Shown: positions 33,169 through 42,763 of the stretch, piece after piece
Numbering within the stretch: the first letter of the stretch is position 1
Layout of the letters: each line of letters opens with the position of its first letter
Assembly: GCF_963929015.1 (NCBI RefSeq)
Contig: NZ_CAWVHE010000012.1
Span: forward strand, 124,001-188,000
Source of the DNA: Merdimonas sp963929015
GTDB lineage: Bacteria; Bacillota; Clostridia; Lachnospirales; Lachnospiraceae
Direction of reading: 5' to 3'
DNA: 64,000 nt
Position numbers and translations under genes: made by a program
Notes under the pieces: generated by a model
Database searches by the model: none
The model's input: only the letters and a program-made list of their open reading frames with translations
Told to the model about the DNA's origin: nothing

Positions 33169-35655
33169 GCCGGAAAGGAAGTCTCCATATCAGGCGGCAG
33201 CAAAGTGACCGTCCACGATACCATCAGTAATAATATTTATACGGATACCGGTGATATTACGATATCCGGCAGTACGTTTATGGGGACATCCACCGGTGAT
33301 TATCCAACCTTGTATGCCATGGATAATGTTTTCATATCCGAGGGCAGCAACGTAACGGCGAATGCTGACGAAAGCAATGGTGTTTTTGCCTACGACGGGG
33401 AGATCAAGGTGTCTGACAGCACGTTTACAGGGAAAACAAAATACCCAGCTCTGTATTCGGATTATTCGGATATTACGATTTCCGGCAGCAGGATTACGGC
33501 CGGGGCAACAGATGATTTTGCCATATGGGCATATAAAAACCTCGATATCAACGAGAATACGATACTTGATATAACCGGCGCCAATGGGATCAGCGGAAAT
33601 ACGATCACCCTTGAGGATGTTGCGGGAAAGATTCTTGCAAAGGATGGCGACGATAGTTCAAGCATATACAGTCACGGCGATGATATATCGTTCACCAACT
33701 GTAATAAGCTGACTTTGAACGGAGATCTTGCTGTCAATGCAGAAAATGATGTCACCATTCAAAACTCCGAGCTAAAGATAACCGGGGTTGAACCGCTCTA
33801 TGCCTGGAACAACCTTTCCGTCATCGATTCAAAAGTAACCGTTGACGCACAAGACCGTCCAATCATGGCGAAGGCGGGAACGCTGCTGTTTGAGGGCAAG
33901 GATACGGAAGTAAAAGCGACGGGAGCCTGGTTTATTAACGGGAAGAGGATCAACATTGAGGATGGGACGATTGATGTGAACATAAGCGCAGATCCAGATG
34001 AATCCGTGATGGCCGCGGTCTTTGCGGATCAGGGCGTTTCTGTCAGCGGAGGAAAGCTGACGGCAAAGATTACAGGCGGTGAAAATACGACAACACGCGC
34101 CATGATGTCGAATGGAAAGATCGAGTTCACCGGCGGGACGATCACCCTGGATGGCGGCAAAGCGGTTTATGTATCGAAGGATGGCGGCGAGCTAAGCTTT
34201 GGCGGACAGAACTGGTATCAGTGGACCAATACAGAGCTTGGCAAGCCGGTCAGCAGCGTAGTGACTCCTTATGTATACAATCAGGAAGATTCCTATGTAA
34301 GAATTGAGCCGCTTGACGCAGTGTATACGCTGACGGTGGAAAACGGGGAGGGCAGCGGCTCTTATATGGCCGGAGAAAAAGTAGAGATTTCTGCCGAAAC
34401 CTACAATACAGACGGTCATTTTGCGGGCTGGAGCGTCACTGGCTATAAGGGTACGATCCTGGCATCTGCCGATGAGGCGACAACAACAGTTACGATCCCG
34501 CCGACAGATTTTACGGTGACTGCAAATTATGAAGATCATACGTTAAGTCATGTTGAGGCAAAAGACCCTACCTGCACGGAGGTGGGATGGAAAGCTTATG
34601 ATTATTGTACCGGATGCGAGTATTCCACTTACGAAGAACTGGAGATGCTGGAACATACTCCGGATGGCACAGGCTGGCACTTCGATGCAAACAGCCACTG
34701 GAATATCTGCGAATGTGGTGTGAAAATCAATGAAGCCGCTCACAGCGGCGGGGAGGCCACCTGTACGGCGCAGGCAGTCTGCCAGGTATGCGGGCAGTCC
34801 TACGGCGAGAAAGACAAAAATCACCACACCGGAGACCTGGTCTGGGTGCAGACTCCGGATGCACATAAGCAGGTGTACAGCTGTTGCAGCGCGGACGCAG
34901 GAGAAAAGGAAGCACATATCTGGGCAGACGGGAAATGTACGGTCTGCAATTACCCGTGTGTCCACAGCGGCGGGAAAGCCACCTGTTCACAGTATGCAGT
35001 CTGCGAACTGTGCGGAAGCCTGTACGGGGAATTAGATCCTGATCATCATACAAACCTTGTGAAAACAGAAGAAACACCGGCGACTCATATGGAAGAAGGA
35101 AACACGGCATACTGGTACTGCGATGGCTGTAAGAAATATTTCAGCGACGAAGCGGGTACAGAAGAGATCGCATCTGAGGATACGGTAGTTCCGAAACTGC
35201 CGGAGCACGCCGCTGACGGGACAGGCTGGCACTTTGATGCGAACAGCCACTGGAATACCTGCGAATGTGGAGAAGAATTCAATAAGGCAGCACACAGCTT
35301 CGTGTGGGTAACAGACCAGGAAGCGACCGACACAGAGCCCGGCGCAAAGCATGAGGAATGCGAGGTCTGCGGATATGCCAAAGATCCGGTAGAGATTCCG
35401 GCCACAGGCGACCAGGACGATCCGCCAGTCATAGAAAGACCGGAGACGGATCCACCGGCTGGAGGTGAAAAGCCGGAACAGGAAGTACCGGCAGGCACCG
35501 GCGCTCCCAGCGGCGTAAAAGACCACCCGGATGCGCCCCCCGCAAAGAGCCCGGCCACAGGCGATGACGGCAACCCGCTGATCTGGCTTGTGGGAGTCCT
35601 GGCTATGGGAACAGTGCTGGCAGGCGCGGGAATTTACCGCAGAAAGAACAGATAG
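33169..35655 (+). pseudogene. C-terminal part of the same gene: beta-helix, Cys/His-rich repeats and sortase-type anchor
   Basis: In frame with 32401-33168 across the TAG; together they would make 1084 aa. It continues beta-helix repeats to about nt 34280, then an InlB-like segment (LTVENGEGSGSYMAGEKVEI, FAGWSVTGY). Next come Cys/His-rich modules with CxxC pairs (CTGCEY, CQVCGQSYGEKD, CTVCNYPC, CELCGSLYGE, CDGCKKYF), ending in a sortase-type signal SPATGD, a hydrophobic helix and RRKNR. It is the only protein here with such an anchor instead of SLH domains. An internal GTG at 33205 has no convincing ribosome site. Either a broken gene, a sequence error or readthrough; the first two are more likely. 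Confidence 0.72.
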
Positions 35656-35657
35656 CT

Positions 35658-35745
35658 AAATTGGGACGTAGTAAAATGCAAAAGGACTACGTCCCAATTT
35701 CCATTTTGCCCTGTACCTAATCGCATTTTACCCTGTACCCTGTTT
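35658..35745. repeat. GGGGACGTAGT-family hairpin repeat, copy 3
   Basis: A 15-bp perfect stem, AAATTGGGACGTAGT (35658-35672) with its complement (35686-35700), around the same A-rich loop, followed by two CATTTT(G/A)CCCTGTACC units. The core has one G fewer than in the other copies and the loss is matched on both arms. It starts 2 bp after the stop codon. Confidence 0.88.
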
Positions 35746-35805
35746 TAATTTTATGTTAAATTTTTGTATATTTTGCATAAAATACAAAGTGTCAAAAATA
35801 AATCA

Positions 35806-35834
35806 TTGTACATTTCGTCTGAATTGATTATAAT
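35806..35834 (+). promoter_or_regulatory. Possible promoter of the large SLH gene
   Basis: A perfect TATAAT (35829-35834) with TTGTAC (35806-35811) 17 bp upstream. The -35 match is weak (3/6) and the surrounding sequence is very AT-rich. Confidence 0.4.
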
Positions 35835-35881
35835 TATTTTTAGATATTACGTCTATGACAGGACGAAAGGAGGAGAGCTAT

Positions 35882-38800
35882 TTGAAAAAGAAGTTTTGGA
35901 AACGAGGAGGAGCCATTCTGACGGCTTTTGTGCTGCTGTTTTCGTCTATGGGAGTCTATGCGGCAGAGCCGGAAGAGACTGGCGGTGAGGCGGCAGTTCA
36001 GGCGGAAGCGCAGGGCGAGGCGGCAGTCCAGGCGGAAGCGCAGGACGAAGCGGCGCCGCAGGAGCCCGCGCAGTCTGATGTACAGTTGCAGGCGGACGAC
36101 CAGTATGATGTGAACAAGCCGGTGATCGAAGAAGTGATCTTTGATCAGAATGGCAAGGAGATGACCTGGGACGACACCCTGGAGCTGCGGGTGAAGGCCT
36201 ACGACAGTGACAGCGGGATCGCAAACGTAAGGTCCACCGCTTACTTTTATGACGAGGCTGACGGGTATTATAGTGGCTTCGGGTTTGATTTTTCTTACGA
36301 TGAGGAGTCCGGTTATTGGGTGGGAACGCTTGATCTGTATGAGATCAGCGACACAGACGGCTATATCGGAGAGATCAAAGTCATTGACCAGAGAGGAAAT
36401 TATGCGTCCTGGAATTGTATGAGTGAACAGGGCGGCCACCTGTACACTTTTAGCGTAGCGGCACAGGAAGTGGGCGAGTATCATGCCACCAGTTTTGACA
36501 TCACCCAGAATCATCAGACGATCAAGGCGGGCGGGGAGCTGCAGATGAGCCTGTCTGTGGACAAGATCTATGAAGCTACGAACAGTAGCGGAGTCTACGT
36601 CTGGTTTAAGAATGAGGAGACCGGTGAAGATGATGACTTCTGGTTCTACAATGAGGAAGGAAATACTTATACAGCCTATACGACGACCAGCACTTCCATG
36701 AGCGGAGGGAAATGGGTACTTGACCGGATGGAGTTTGATCTGCGGATCAACGGCGTTCCCATCCAGCTGGATCAGATCAATGCCGCAGATTACTGGTTCA
36801 ACGTAGAGGAACTGCCGCAGGCAGAGGATCAGGAAGCTCCGGTGATCACCTCCATTGAGATGGACAAGAATGGGGAAATCGTACGTCCCGGCGATCAGAT
36901 AAATATCCGCATTCAGGCAAAGGATAACGTGGCTCTGGATACAGAGAGTGCGTATTTGTATATGGAGGCAGACGCAGATATTTATAACGGCAGCGAATAT
37001 GTTGAGCTTATCTACAATGAGGAGACCGACACCTTTGAGGGCGTCTTTACAGTTACCGAGGATACCTATCCCTGCGAGTGGCATATTGGCAGTGTCACGA
37101 TCCGGGATGCCCAGAATAATTATGCCAGTATTACTGACTTTGATGAGGACTTTTACAGCACCTATCCCTGGTATGTCAATGTAGTCATTGGGGACAACTT
37201 TGTGCAGCAGACCATGGATCTGAACATCTATTTCTATGCGCTGGACGAGAACGGACAGTACAAGCAGGTTTCCCTTTTCCAGGAGGAAGAAGTGCCAAAG
37301 CGCGCTACCTTTAAGGAAGCAGGCGTTGTATTCCCGGAGATTACCGATGGATATCCGGGCGTTACCCAGACCGGATGGGCGACCTATGAGCAGGAAAAGA
37401 TTGATGAGAATACTCAGATCTTAGGTTCTTACGGAACATTTTATGTATATGCCACCTATGACAAAACCCCTGTCACGATTATGGGAGTATCTGTCGATGC
37501 AAACGGAAATCAGGTAAATGAAAAGATTGCAGAGTCTGTGCTTTTTGAGGCAGGAACTACCTATGCGGATGTTCTGGAATATGTGGGCGATCAGTATACG
37601 CCGGAGAGCACCTATAAGGGACTGACTTTCCAGGGATGGAGCGTTGGTCAATATCAAAATCCGGATGCGCCTGTTTCTGCGACTACTTATGTGACTCTGT
37701 ATGCAGAGTATGATAAGGGCGTTGCTTTTGGCAGTTATACATACCTGAATGACAAAGGAAAGTGGAAAACATCGGAAGGGACGCCGCTGCTTTTTGAAAA
37801 GGAAAAGGGCGTCACATACGGAGATCTGTATGATGAGGGACTGAAATATACCCCGTCTGATTTATCCGGGGAAGTGAGCCTGAAGGAATGGATCCCTACT
37901 GGCGGCTATCTGGAAGATGAGCTGGTTACGGACTGGAGTCATCTGTATTTTACCGCTGACTATGGTGATAAATGTGTGGCGATCGGTGAAAGAGATTATT
38001 TTGATGCCAAAGGCTACCATGTATTTGATATGGAGCCATATATTGTAGACAAAGGAACTCCGGTCGAAACTATTTTTGAAAAGCTGGAGGCGATGGAACT
38101 GCCCCAGTTCTTTGAAGGACTGAAGTTTGAATCCTGGGAGCGCAGCGGCTATATTGATGGCCTAACCATTGAAACGAGCGGTTCCTATTATTATGTGAGT
38201 GCAAATTATTCCAACTGTATGGTGCGGACTGTAATTTGGGAGCCTGGAGTTGGATATGGTTCGGAAAGCGAGGAAAGTATTGCATACCTGGACTGCTATG
38301 TGGCAGAAAAGGGCGAGACCGTAGAGTTCCCGGAGACCGTGGAAGGATTTGAAGATGTTGTCTGGTACAATTATCCGGAGGGTGGCAAAGTGGTGCTCGA
38401 GGATAGCTTTTCCTTAACAGGCGAGTTGAACGGTCCGGTTGTCAATCCGCCGCAGCCCGGCACAGATGAGGGGACTCCGCTTCCGGAGCAGCAGATCAAC
38501 ACCATCGTTGAGACGGTGACCAATGCACAGGCAGGCGAAAAGATCCAGGTGGATATGGGCGAAGCTACCGTGGTTCCCAAAGAAGTCCTGGAAGCAGCCA
38601 AAGGGAAAAATGTAGCAGTCCAGCTGAACATGGGCGACTACACCTGGACTATCAGTGGCGAGAAGATCAACGCGTCCGAGCTTAAAGATGTAAACCTTGC
38701 AGTCAAGATGGATGCAGAAGTGATCCCAACGGATGTGATCAAAGAGATTGCAGGCGACAACCCGACCACACAGCTGGATCTGGCCTACGAAGGAGACTTC

Positions 38801-39550
38801 GGATTCCAGGCAGAACTGACGCTGAATGTGGGAGCCGAGCACACCGGCAAGTACGGCAACCTGTACTATTATGACAGTGAAGGCAAACTGGTATTTATGA
38901 ATGCCGGAGAGATTGCAGCGGACGGCAAACTGTCCCTGAACTTCAGTCACGCATCTGCCTATGTGATTGTGTTTGACGAAGAATCCGACGCACCCGCCTA
39001 TACAGATGTAAGAGAAGGAGACTGGTTCTATGATTCCGTGATCTATGTCTATGGACACGGCCTGATGACCGGCCTTAACGATACCACCTTTGGCCCCGGA
39101 GAGCCCCTGGCAAGAGCACAGCTGGCGGTGATCCTGTACCGGCTGAGCGGCTCGCCGGAAGTGACGTATGAAGACATCTTCCCGGATGTGCCGGATGGAC
39201 AATGGTATACAGACGCTGTCATCTGGGCACAGGAGAAGGGCATCGTTACCGGATACTCAGATAGCGGCACATTTAAGCCTGGCAACAACATCAACCGTCA
39301 GGAGATCACGACTATGATGTACCGTTATGCAAAATATCAGGGATATTCCCTGGAAGGCGGAGCGGACTACAGCAGTTATCCGGATGCGGCAAATGTTCAG
39401 GAATTTGCAAAAGATTCCATGAGCTGGGCAGTGGGCAACGGCATCGTTACCGGAAAAGAGAATCCGACGAGACTGGATCCGCTGGGCAATACAGCCAGAG
39501 CCGAATGTGCGACGATCATGATGCGGTTCGTGGAAAAATTTGGTAAGTAA
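35882..39550 (+). CDS. Large multi-domain surface protein with three SLH domains
   Basis: 1222 aa from a TTG start at 35882, set by AAAGGAGG nine bases upstream; the in-frame ATG at 35855 has none. A signal peptide ends near residue 26 (VYAAE). Residues about 35-62 are Ala/Gln/Glu repeats (QAEAQGEAAV). Two Ig-like segments start PVIEEVIFDQNGKE and PVITSIEMDKNGEI. About four repeats of 80-90 residues with a GWS/W-x-x-x-G-Y pattern, of MucBP/InlB type, lie near 450-840. A further beta-rich region precedes three SLH domains (about 1040-1222). Its SLH DNA is nearly identical to those at 42110 and 45020. A stalk-like adhesin is likely. Confidence 0.87.
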   Translation: MKKKFWKRGGAILTAFVLLFSSMGVYAAEPEETGGEAAVQAEAQGEAAVQAEAQDEAAPQEPAQSDVQLQADDQYDVNKPVIEEVIFDQNGKEMTWDDTLELRVKAYDSDSGIANVRSTAYFYDEADGYYSGFGFDFSYDEESGYWVGTLDLYEISDTDGYIGEIKVIDQRGNYASWNCMSEQGGHLYTFSVAAQEVGEYHATSFDITQNHQTIKAGGELQMSLSVDKIYEATNSSGVYVWFKNEETGEDDDFWFYNEEGNTYTAYTTTSTSMSGGKWVLDRMEFDLRINGVPIQLDQINAADYWFNVEELPQAEDQEAPVITSIEMDKNGEIVRPGDQINIRIQAKDNVALDTESAYLYMEADADIYNGSEYVELIYNEETDTFEGVFTVTEDTYPCEWHIGSVTIRDAQNNYASITDFDEDFYSTYPWYVNVVIGDNFVQQTMDLNIYFYALDENGQYKQVSLFQEEEVPKRATFKEAGVVFPEITDGYPGVTQTGWATYEQEKIDENTQILGSYGTFYVYATYDKTPVTIMGVSVDANGNQVNEKIAESVLFEAGTTYADVLEYVGDQYTPESTYKGLTFQGWSVGQYQNPDAPVSATTYVTLYAEYDKGVAFGSYTYLNDKGKWKTSEGTPLLFEKEKGVTYGDLYDEGLKYTPSDLSGEVSLKEWIPTGGYLEDELVTDWSHLYFTADYGDKCVAIGERDYFDAKGYHVFDMEPYIVDKGTPVETIFEKLEAMELPQFFEGLKFESWERSGYIDGLTIETSGSYYYVSANYSNCMVRTVIWEPGVGYGSESEESIAYLDCYVAEKGETVEFPETVEGFEDVVWYNYPEGGKVVLEDSFSLTGELNGPVVNPPQPGTDEGTPLPEQQINTIVETVTNAQAGEKIQVDMGEATVVPKEVLEAAKGKNVAVQLNMGDYTWTISGEKINASELKDVNLAVKMDAEVIPTDVIKEIAGDNPTTQLDLAYEGDFGFQAELTLNVGAEHTGKYGNLYYYDSEGKLVFMNAGEIAADGKLSLNFSHASAYVIVFDEESDAPAYTDVREGDWFYDSVIYVYGHGLMTGLNDTTFGPGEPLARAQLAVILYRLSGSPEVTYEDIFPDVPDGQWYTDAVIWAQEKGIVTGYSDSGTFKPGNNINRQEITTMMYRYAKYQGYSLEGGADYSSYPDAANVQEFAKDSMSWAVGNGIVTGKENPTRLDPLGNTARAECATIMMRFVEKFGK

Positions 39551-39565
39551 CAGGTAGACCAAAGG

Positions 39566-39597
39566 AAGGAGCCTCAGAGTAATCTGAGGCTCCTTTT
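39566..39597 (+). terminator. Intrinsic terminator after the large SLH gene
   Basis: A 12-bp perfect stem AAGGAGCCTCAG / CTGAGGCTCCTT with a 6-base loop and a TTTT end, 15 bp after the stop codon. It is the clearest classical terminator in the window. Confidence 0.85.
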
Positions 39598-39634
39598 GAG
39601 AATCGCATGCCAGCAGGCGCGCGAACAGGGAAGC

Positions 39635-39664
39635 ACCTGTTATGGGGCTGTCCCCGTAACAGGT
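39635..39664. repeat. Strong hairpin with GGGGCTGTCCCC centre
   Basis: A 13-bp stem (one G-U pair), ACCTGTTATGGGG with CCCCGTAACAGGT, and a 4-base loop. No T-run follows. It resembles a REP-type hairpin distinct from the other two families in this window; only one copy was seen. Confidence 0.7.
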
Positions 39665-39668
39665 TCCT

Positions 39669-39701
39669 AACAGGATTACAACAGGATTACAACAGAATCA
39701 G
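39669..39701. repeat. Three-copy 11-bp tandem repeat
   Basis: AACAGGATTAC occurs twice in tandem followed by a diverged AACAGAATCAG, directly before the ribosome site GGAAAGGAGG of the gene at 39717. Confidence 0.75.
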
Positions 39702-39716
39702 GAAAGGAGGATCGGG

Positions 39717-42665
39717 ATGAAAAAGAAGCAAAGGAAGAGATGGCTCGCTCTCCTGGCGGCAGCCATGCTGCTTCTCCCGCAGGGCGTCTGTGCCGGAGAA
39801 ATTGACGCCGGAGAAAACGGCGGGAACAGCAAGGCGGCAGAACAGCCGGATGCTGTCAGACAGATCGAAACGGCAGATGTGGAGAAGGGAGAGATCAGGC
39901 AGAGGGACGCAGACAGCGTTTCCGCGCAGTCCCTGCAAAATGAGACCAGGCTGTGGAATCTGGCGGAAACCACCATAAAGGAAGCTCTGTTAAAAGGGGA
40001 GTCCCAGGTGGTTTTAGATGGGATATCCACAGGTCTGAGCGGCCAGATCGCATCTCTTATCTATTATTCTCCGTATTTTAGCAACGGGATCCAGATCGAG
40101 TTTTATATGATTACTTCTTCTGCAGGCAGTTACCTGGAGGCCAGGATATCCAATCCGATGTCTGTTACAGAAACGGAAGAATACTTTGACGCAGTGGATC
40201 GGAAGGTGGCCTCCATTTTGTCCCAGGCGGATGGCCTTACTGCGGATGCAGACAAAGCGCTGGCTATCCATGACTATCTGGTGAGCCAGTTCCATTACGA
40301 TGTGGATAACTATACGGCAGGAAAGATTCCGGATGATTCCTACAGAAGCGGCGGTCTTTTTATGAATGGAACCGGCGTGTGCCAGGCTTATGCCTATGGC
40401 TATCAGTATCTGCTGGATAAGCTGGACATCGAGTGTTATGTGACCAGCAGCGAGGTTATGAATCATGCCTGGAATATCGTAAATATCGACGGAGCCTATT
40501 ACCATGTGGACTGCACTTCCGATGATCCGCTGGTGGATCAGGTGGGAAGAGCTTATCATGACTTTTTCCTGCTAAGTGATGAAACCATTCGGAAAATGGA
40601 AATGGGGAACGGCTATTATACAGGCTGGGATCTTCAGGATCTGGCCTGCACCAGCAAGGCTTATGAGGATGCCTACTGGAGCGGGGCGGTTTCTCCGGTG
40701 GTTCAGACCGGCGGGAAGGCTTACTATATCAAAGAAGATGAGGGAAGTATGGGATCCGGGATCTATGCGAGAGATTCCCAGACCGGTGCAGAGCGAAAGA
40801 TCAAAGATCTGGGACATTGGCCCGCATCTGGAAGCAGTTTTTATGTCGGCGCATTTTCCGGCCTGTCCCTGTATAATGGGAAGCTGTATTATAACACCAG
40901 CAAGGAGCTTAGGAGCATTTTCCCCGATGGCACAGGCGACGTAGTCGTTTACCAGCCGGATACTCAGTATGGAAATGTGTTTGGCAGCCGGATCACGGAC
41001 GGCGCGCTCCAGTATGTACTTAAGTGGAAGCCGGAAGAAGCTTCCGATGTGCAGACCGCGCCGGTGTCGCTGGATCCCGGGAATCCGAAGTATACCCTGA
41101 CCACACTGGATGGAAAGACTGTGACTACCAGTGCAGAAGGAAAACCGAAGGTGCTGATTTTTATCAAGCCCACCTGCTACAACTGTCAGACAGTGATGGG
41201 GACGTTCCAGGACAAAGGGCTTAGCATGGATGGAGTGGACGTTTATGTCTGTGACATTCAATCGGACACCCCGGAAGCTGCAGAACCGTTTTTTGACGAA
41301 TATGGCCGGGAGGGCATGACATATTGTTATAAAGCCAATAGCGTCATGTGGAATTATCTGTCGCAGGTGGGAATTACAGGATCTGTGACAACGCCGGTAA
41401 TTATGTTCATCAGCCAGGACGATCGCATTGCTCACTACAGCACGGGAATGAACAGGCATGTGGCAGGAGATATCTACACTTACCTTGATGTGGATATCCG
41501 GGACAAAACCAGCATTGCTCTGAGCCAGAGTGCGTTGACCCTGACAGAAGGGGAGACAGCACAGCTTAGCTGGACCATCACTCCTGATACTTATGATGGC
41601 GCCGTGACTTTTAGAAGCAGTAACGAGAAGGTTGCCACTGTGGACAGCAAAGGAAATGTGACGGCTGTAGCAGAAGGTACGGCAGATATTTATGCAGGCA
41701 TCGAGAATGGGAAGGAAGCTTTATGTAAAGTAACGGTAAAGAAAAAGGTGGTTCCCATCCAGGGAGTAGCGCTGGATCAGCAGGAACTTACTCTGACCGA
41801 GGGAGAGAGCCATCAGCTGACAGCCACGATCACACCGGAGAATACCACAGACAGCAAGGAACTAAGCTGGAAGAGCAGTGATGAAAAAGTGGTTTTGGTA
41901 TCCCAGGGCAAGGTAACAGCAGTGAGCGCAGGCGAAGCATCCGTTACCGTAACTACGGCAAATGGGAAGAGCGCTTCCTGCAAGGTGACAGTCACTGCTA
42001 AGGCTGAGCCGGAACCCACACCGGAACCGGAGCCTGAGCCGGAGCCGGAACCGGAGCCCACGCCTGAGCCAGAGCCGGAACCGGAGCCCACACCGGAACC
42101 GGATCACCCGGCCTATACAGATGTAAGAGAAGGGGACTGGTTCTATGATTCGGTAATGTATGTCTATGGACACGGCCTGATGACCGGCCTTAACGATACC
42201 ACCTTTGGCCCCGGAGAGCCACTGGCAAGAGCACAGCTGGCAGTGATCCTGTACCGGCTGAGTGGCTCGCCGGAAGTGACATATGAAGCCATCTTCCCGG
42301 ATGTGCCGGATGGACAATGGTATACAGACGCTGTCATCTGGGCGCAGGAGAAAGGCATCGTTACCGGATACTCAGATACCGGCACATTTAAGCCCGGCAA
42401 AGAGATCAACCGCCAGGAGATCACGACTATGATGTACCGCTATGCAAAATGTCAGGGATATTCCCTGGAAGGCGGAGCGGACTACAGCAGTTATCCGGAT
42501 GCGGCAAATGTTCAGGAATTTGCCAAAGATTCCATGAGCTGGGCAGTGGGCAACGGCATCGTTACCGGAAAAGAGAATCCGACGAGGCTGGATCCTCTGG
42601 GCAATACAGCCAGAGCTGAATGTGCGACGATCATGATGCGGTTCGTGGAAAAGTACGGGGAATAG
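39717..42665 (+). CDS. Transglutaminase-like / thioredoxin-like / Ig-like (Big_2) surface protein with three SLH domains
   Basis: 982 aa. A signal peptide ends near residue 26. A transglutaminase-like domain (about 140-290) shows the catalytic trio: Cys in GTGVCQAYAYG (about 222), His in NHAWNIV (about 250) and Asp in YYHVDCT (about 264). A thioredoxin-like domain (about 460-590) has CYNC (about 487-490) and VTTPVIMFI with the conserved cis-Pro position. Two Big_2 Ig-like domains (about 595-761), a Pro/Glu linker (about 763-797) and SLH domains (about 798-982) follow. This is an unusual combination of predicted acyl- or crosslink-chemistry and disulfide chemistry on one surface protein. The N-terminal half is a paralogue of the gene at 47717. 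Confidence 0.88.
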   Translation: MKKKQRKRWLALLAAAMLLLPQGVCAGEIDAGENGGNSKAAEQPDAVRQIETADVEKGEIRQRDADSVSAQSLQNETRLWNLAETTIKEALLKGESQVVLDGISTGLSGQIASLIYYSPYFSNGIQIEFYMITSSAGSYLEARISNPMSVTETEEYFDAVDRKVASILSQADGLTADADKALAIHDYLVSQFHYDVDNYTAGKIPDDSYRSGGLFMNGTGVCQAYAYGYQYLLDKLDIECYVTSSEVMNHAWNIVNIDGAYYHVDCTSDDPLVDQVGRAYHDFFLLSDETIRKMEMGNGYYTGWDLQDLACTSKAYEDAYWSGAVSPVVQTGGKAYYIKEDEGSMGSGIYARDSQTGAERKIKDLGHWPASGSSFYVGAFSGLSLYNGKLYYNTSKELRSIFPDGTGDVVVYQPDTQYGNVFGSRITDGALQYVLKWKPEEASDVQTAPVSLDPGNPKYTLTTLDGKTVTTSAEGKPKVLIFIKPTCYNCQTVMGTFQDKGLSMDGVDVYVCDIQSDTPEAAEPFFDEYGREGMTYCYKANSVMWNYLSQVGITGSVTTPVIMFISQDDRIAHYSTGMNRHVAGDIYTYLDVDIRDKTSIALSQSALTLTEGETAQLSWTITPDTYDGAVTFRSSNEKVATVDSKGNVTAVAEGTADIYAGIENGKEALCKVTVKKKVVPIQGVALDQQELTLTEGESHQLTATITPENTTDSKELSWKSSDEKVVLVSQGKVTAVSAGEASVTVTTANGKSASCKVTVTAKAEPEPTPEPEPEPEPEPEPTPEPEPEPEPTPEPDHPAYTDVREGDWFYDSVMYVYGHGLMTGLNDTTFGPGEPLARAQLAVILYRLSGSPEVTYEAIFPDVPDGQWYTDAVIWAQEKGIVTGYSDTGTFKPGKEINRQEITTMMYRYAKCQGYSLEGGADYSSYPDAANVQEFAKDSMSWAVGNGIVTGKENPTRLDPLGNTARAECATIMMRFVEKYGE

Positions 42666-42763
42666 TTCCTGGAAATAGTCCGGGGGATCGCCTGGCCTGT
42701 GAGGCAGGCTGTGGCGGAAAAGTGAGACAAAAGATTTTGACGAGTCAGGAGGAATACTGAAAA

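Noticed and set aside
35840..37084. 414-codon minus-strand open frame opposite the large SLH gene
   Set aside because: The plus-strand gene has signal peptide, ribosome site and domains; the antisense frame overlaps its promoter and start and shows no domain.
42003..42107. Pro/Glu tandem repeat as a separate DNA repeat element
   Set aside because: It is an in-frame linker of the 39717 protein between Ig-like and SLH domains.
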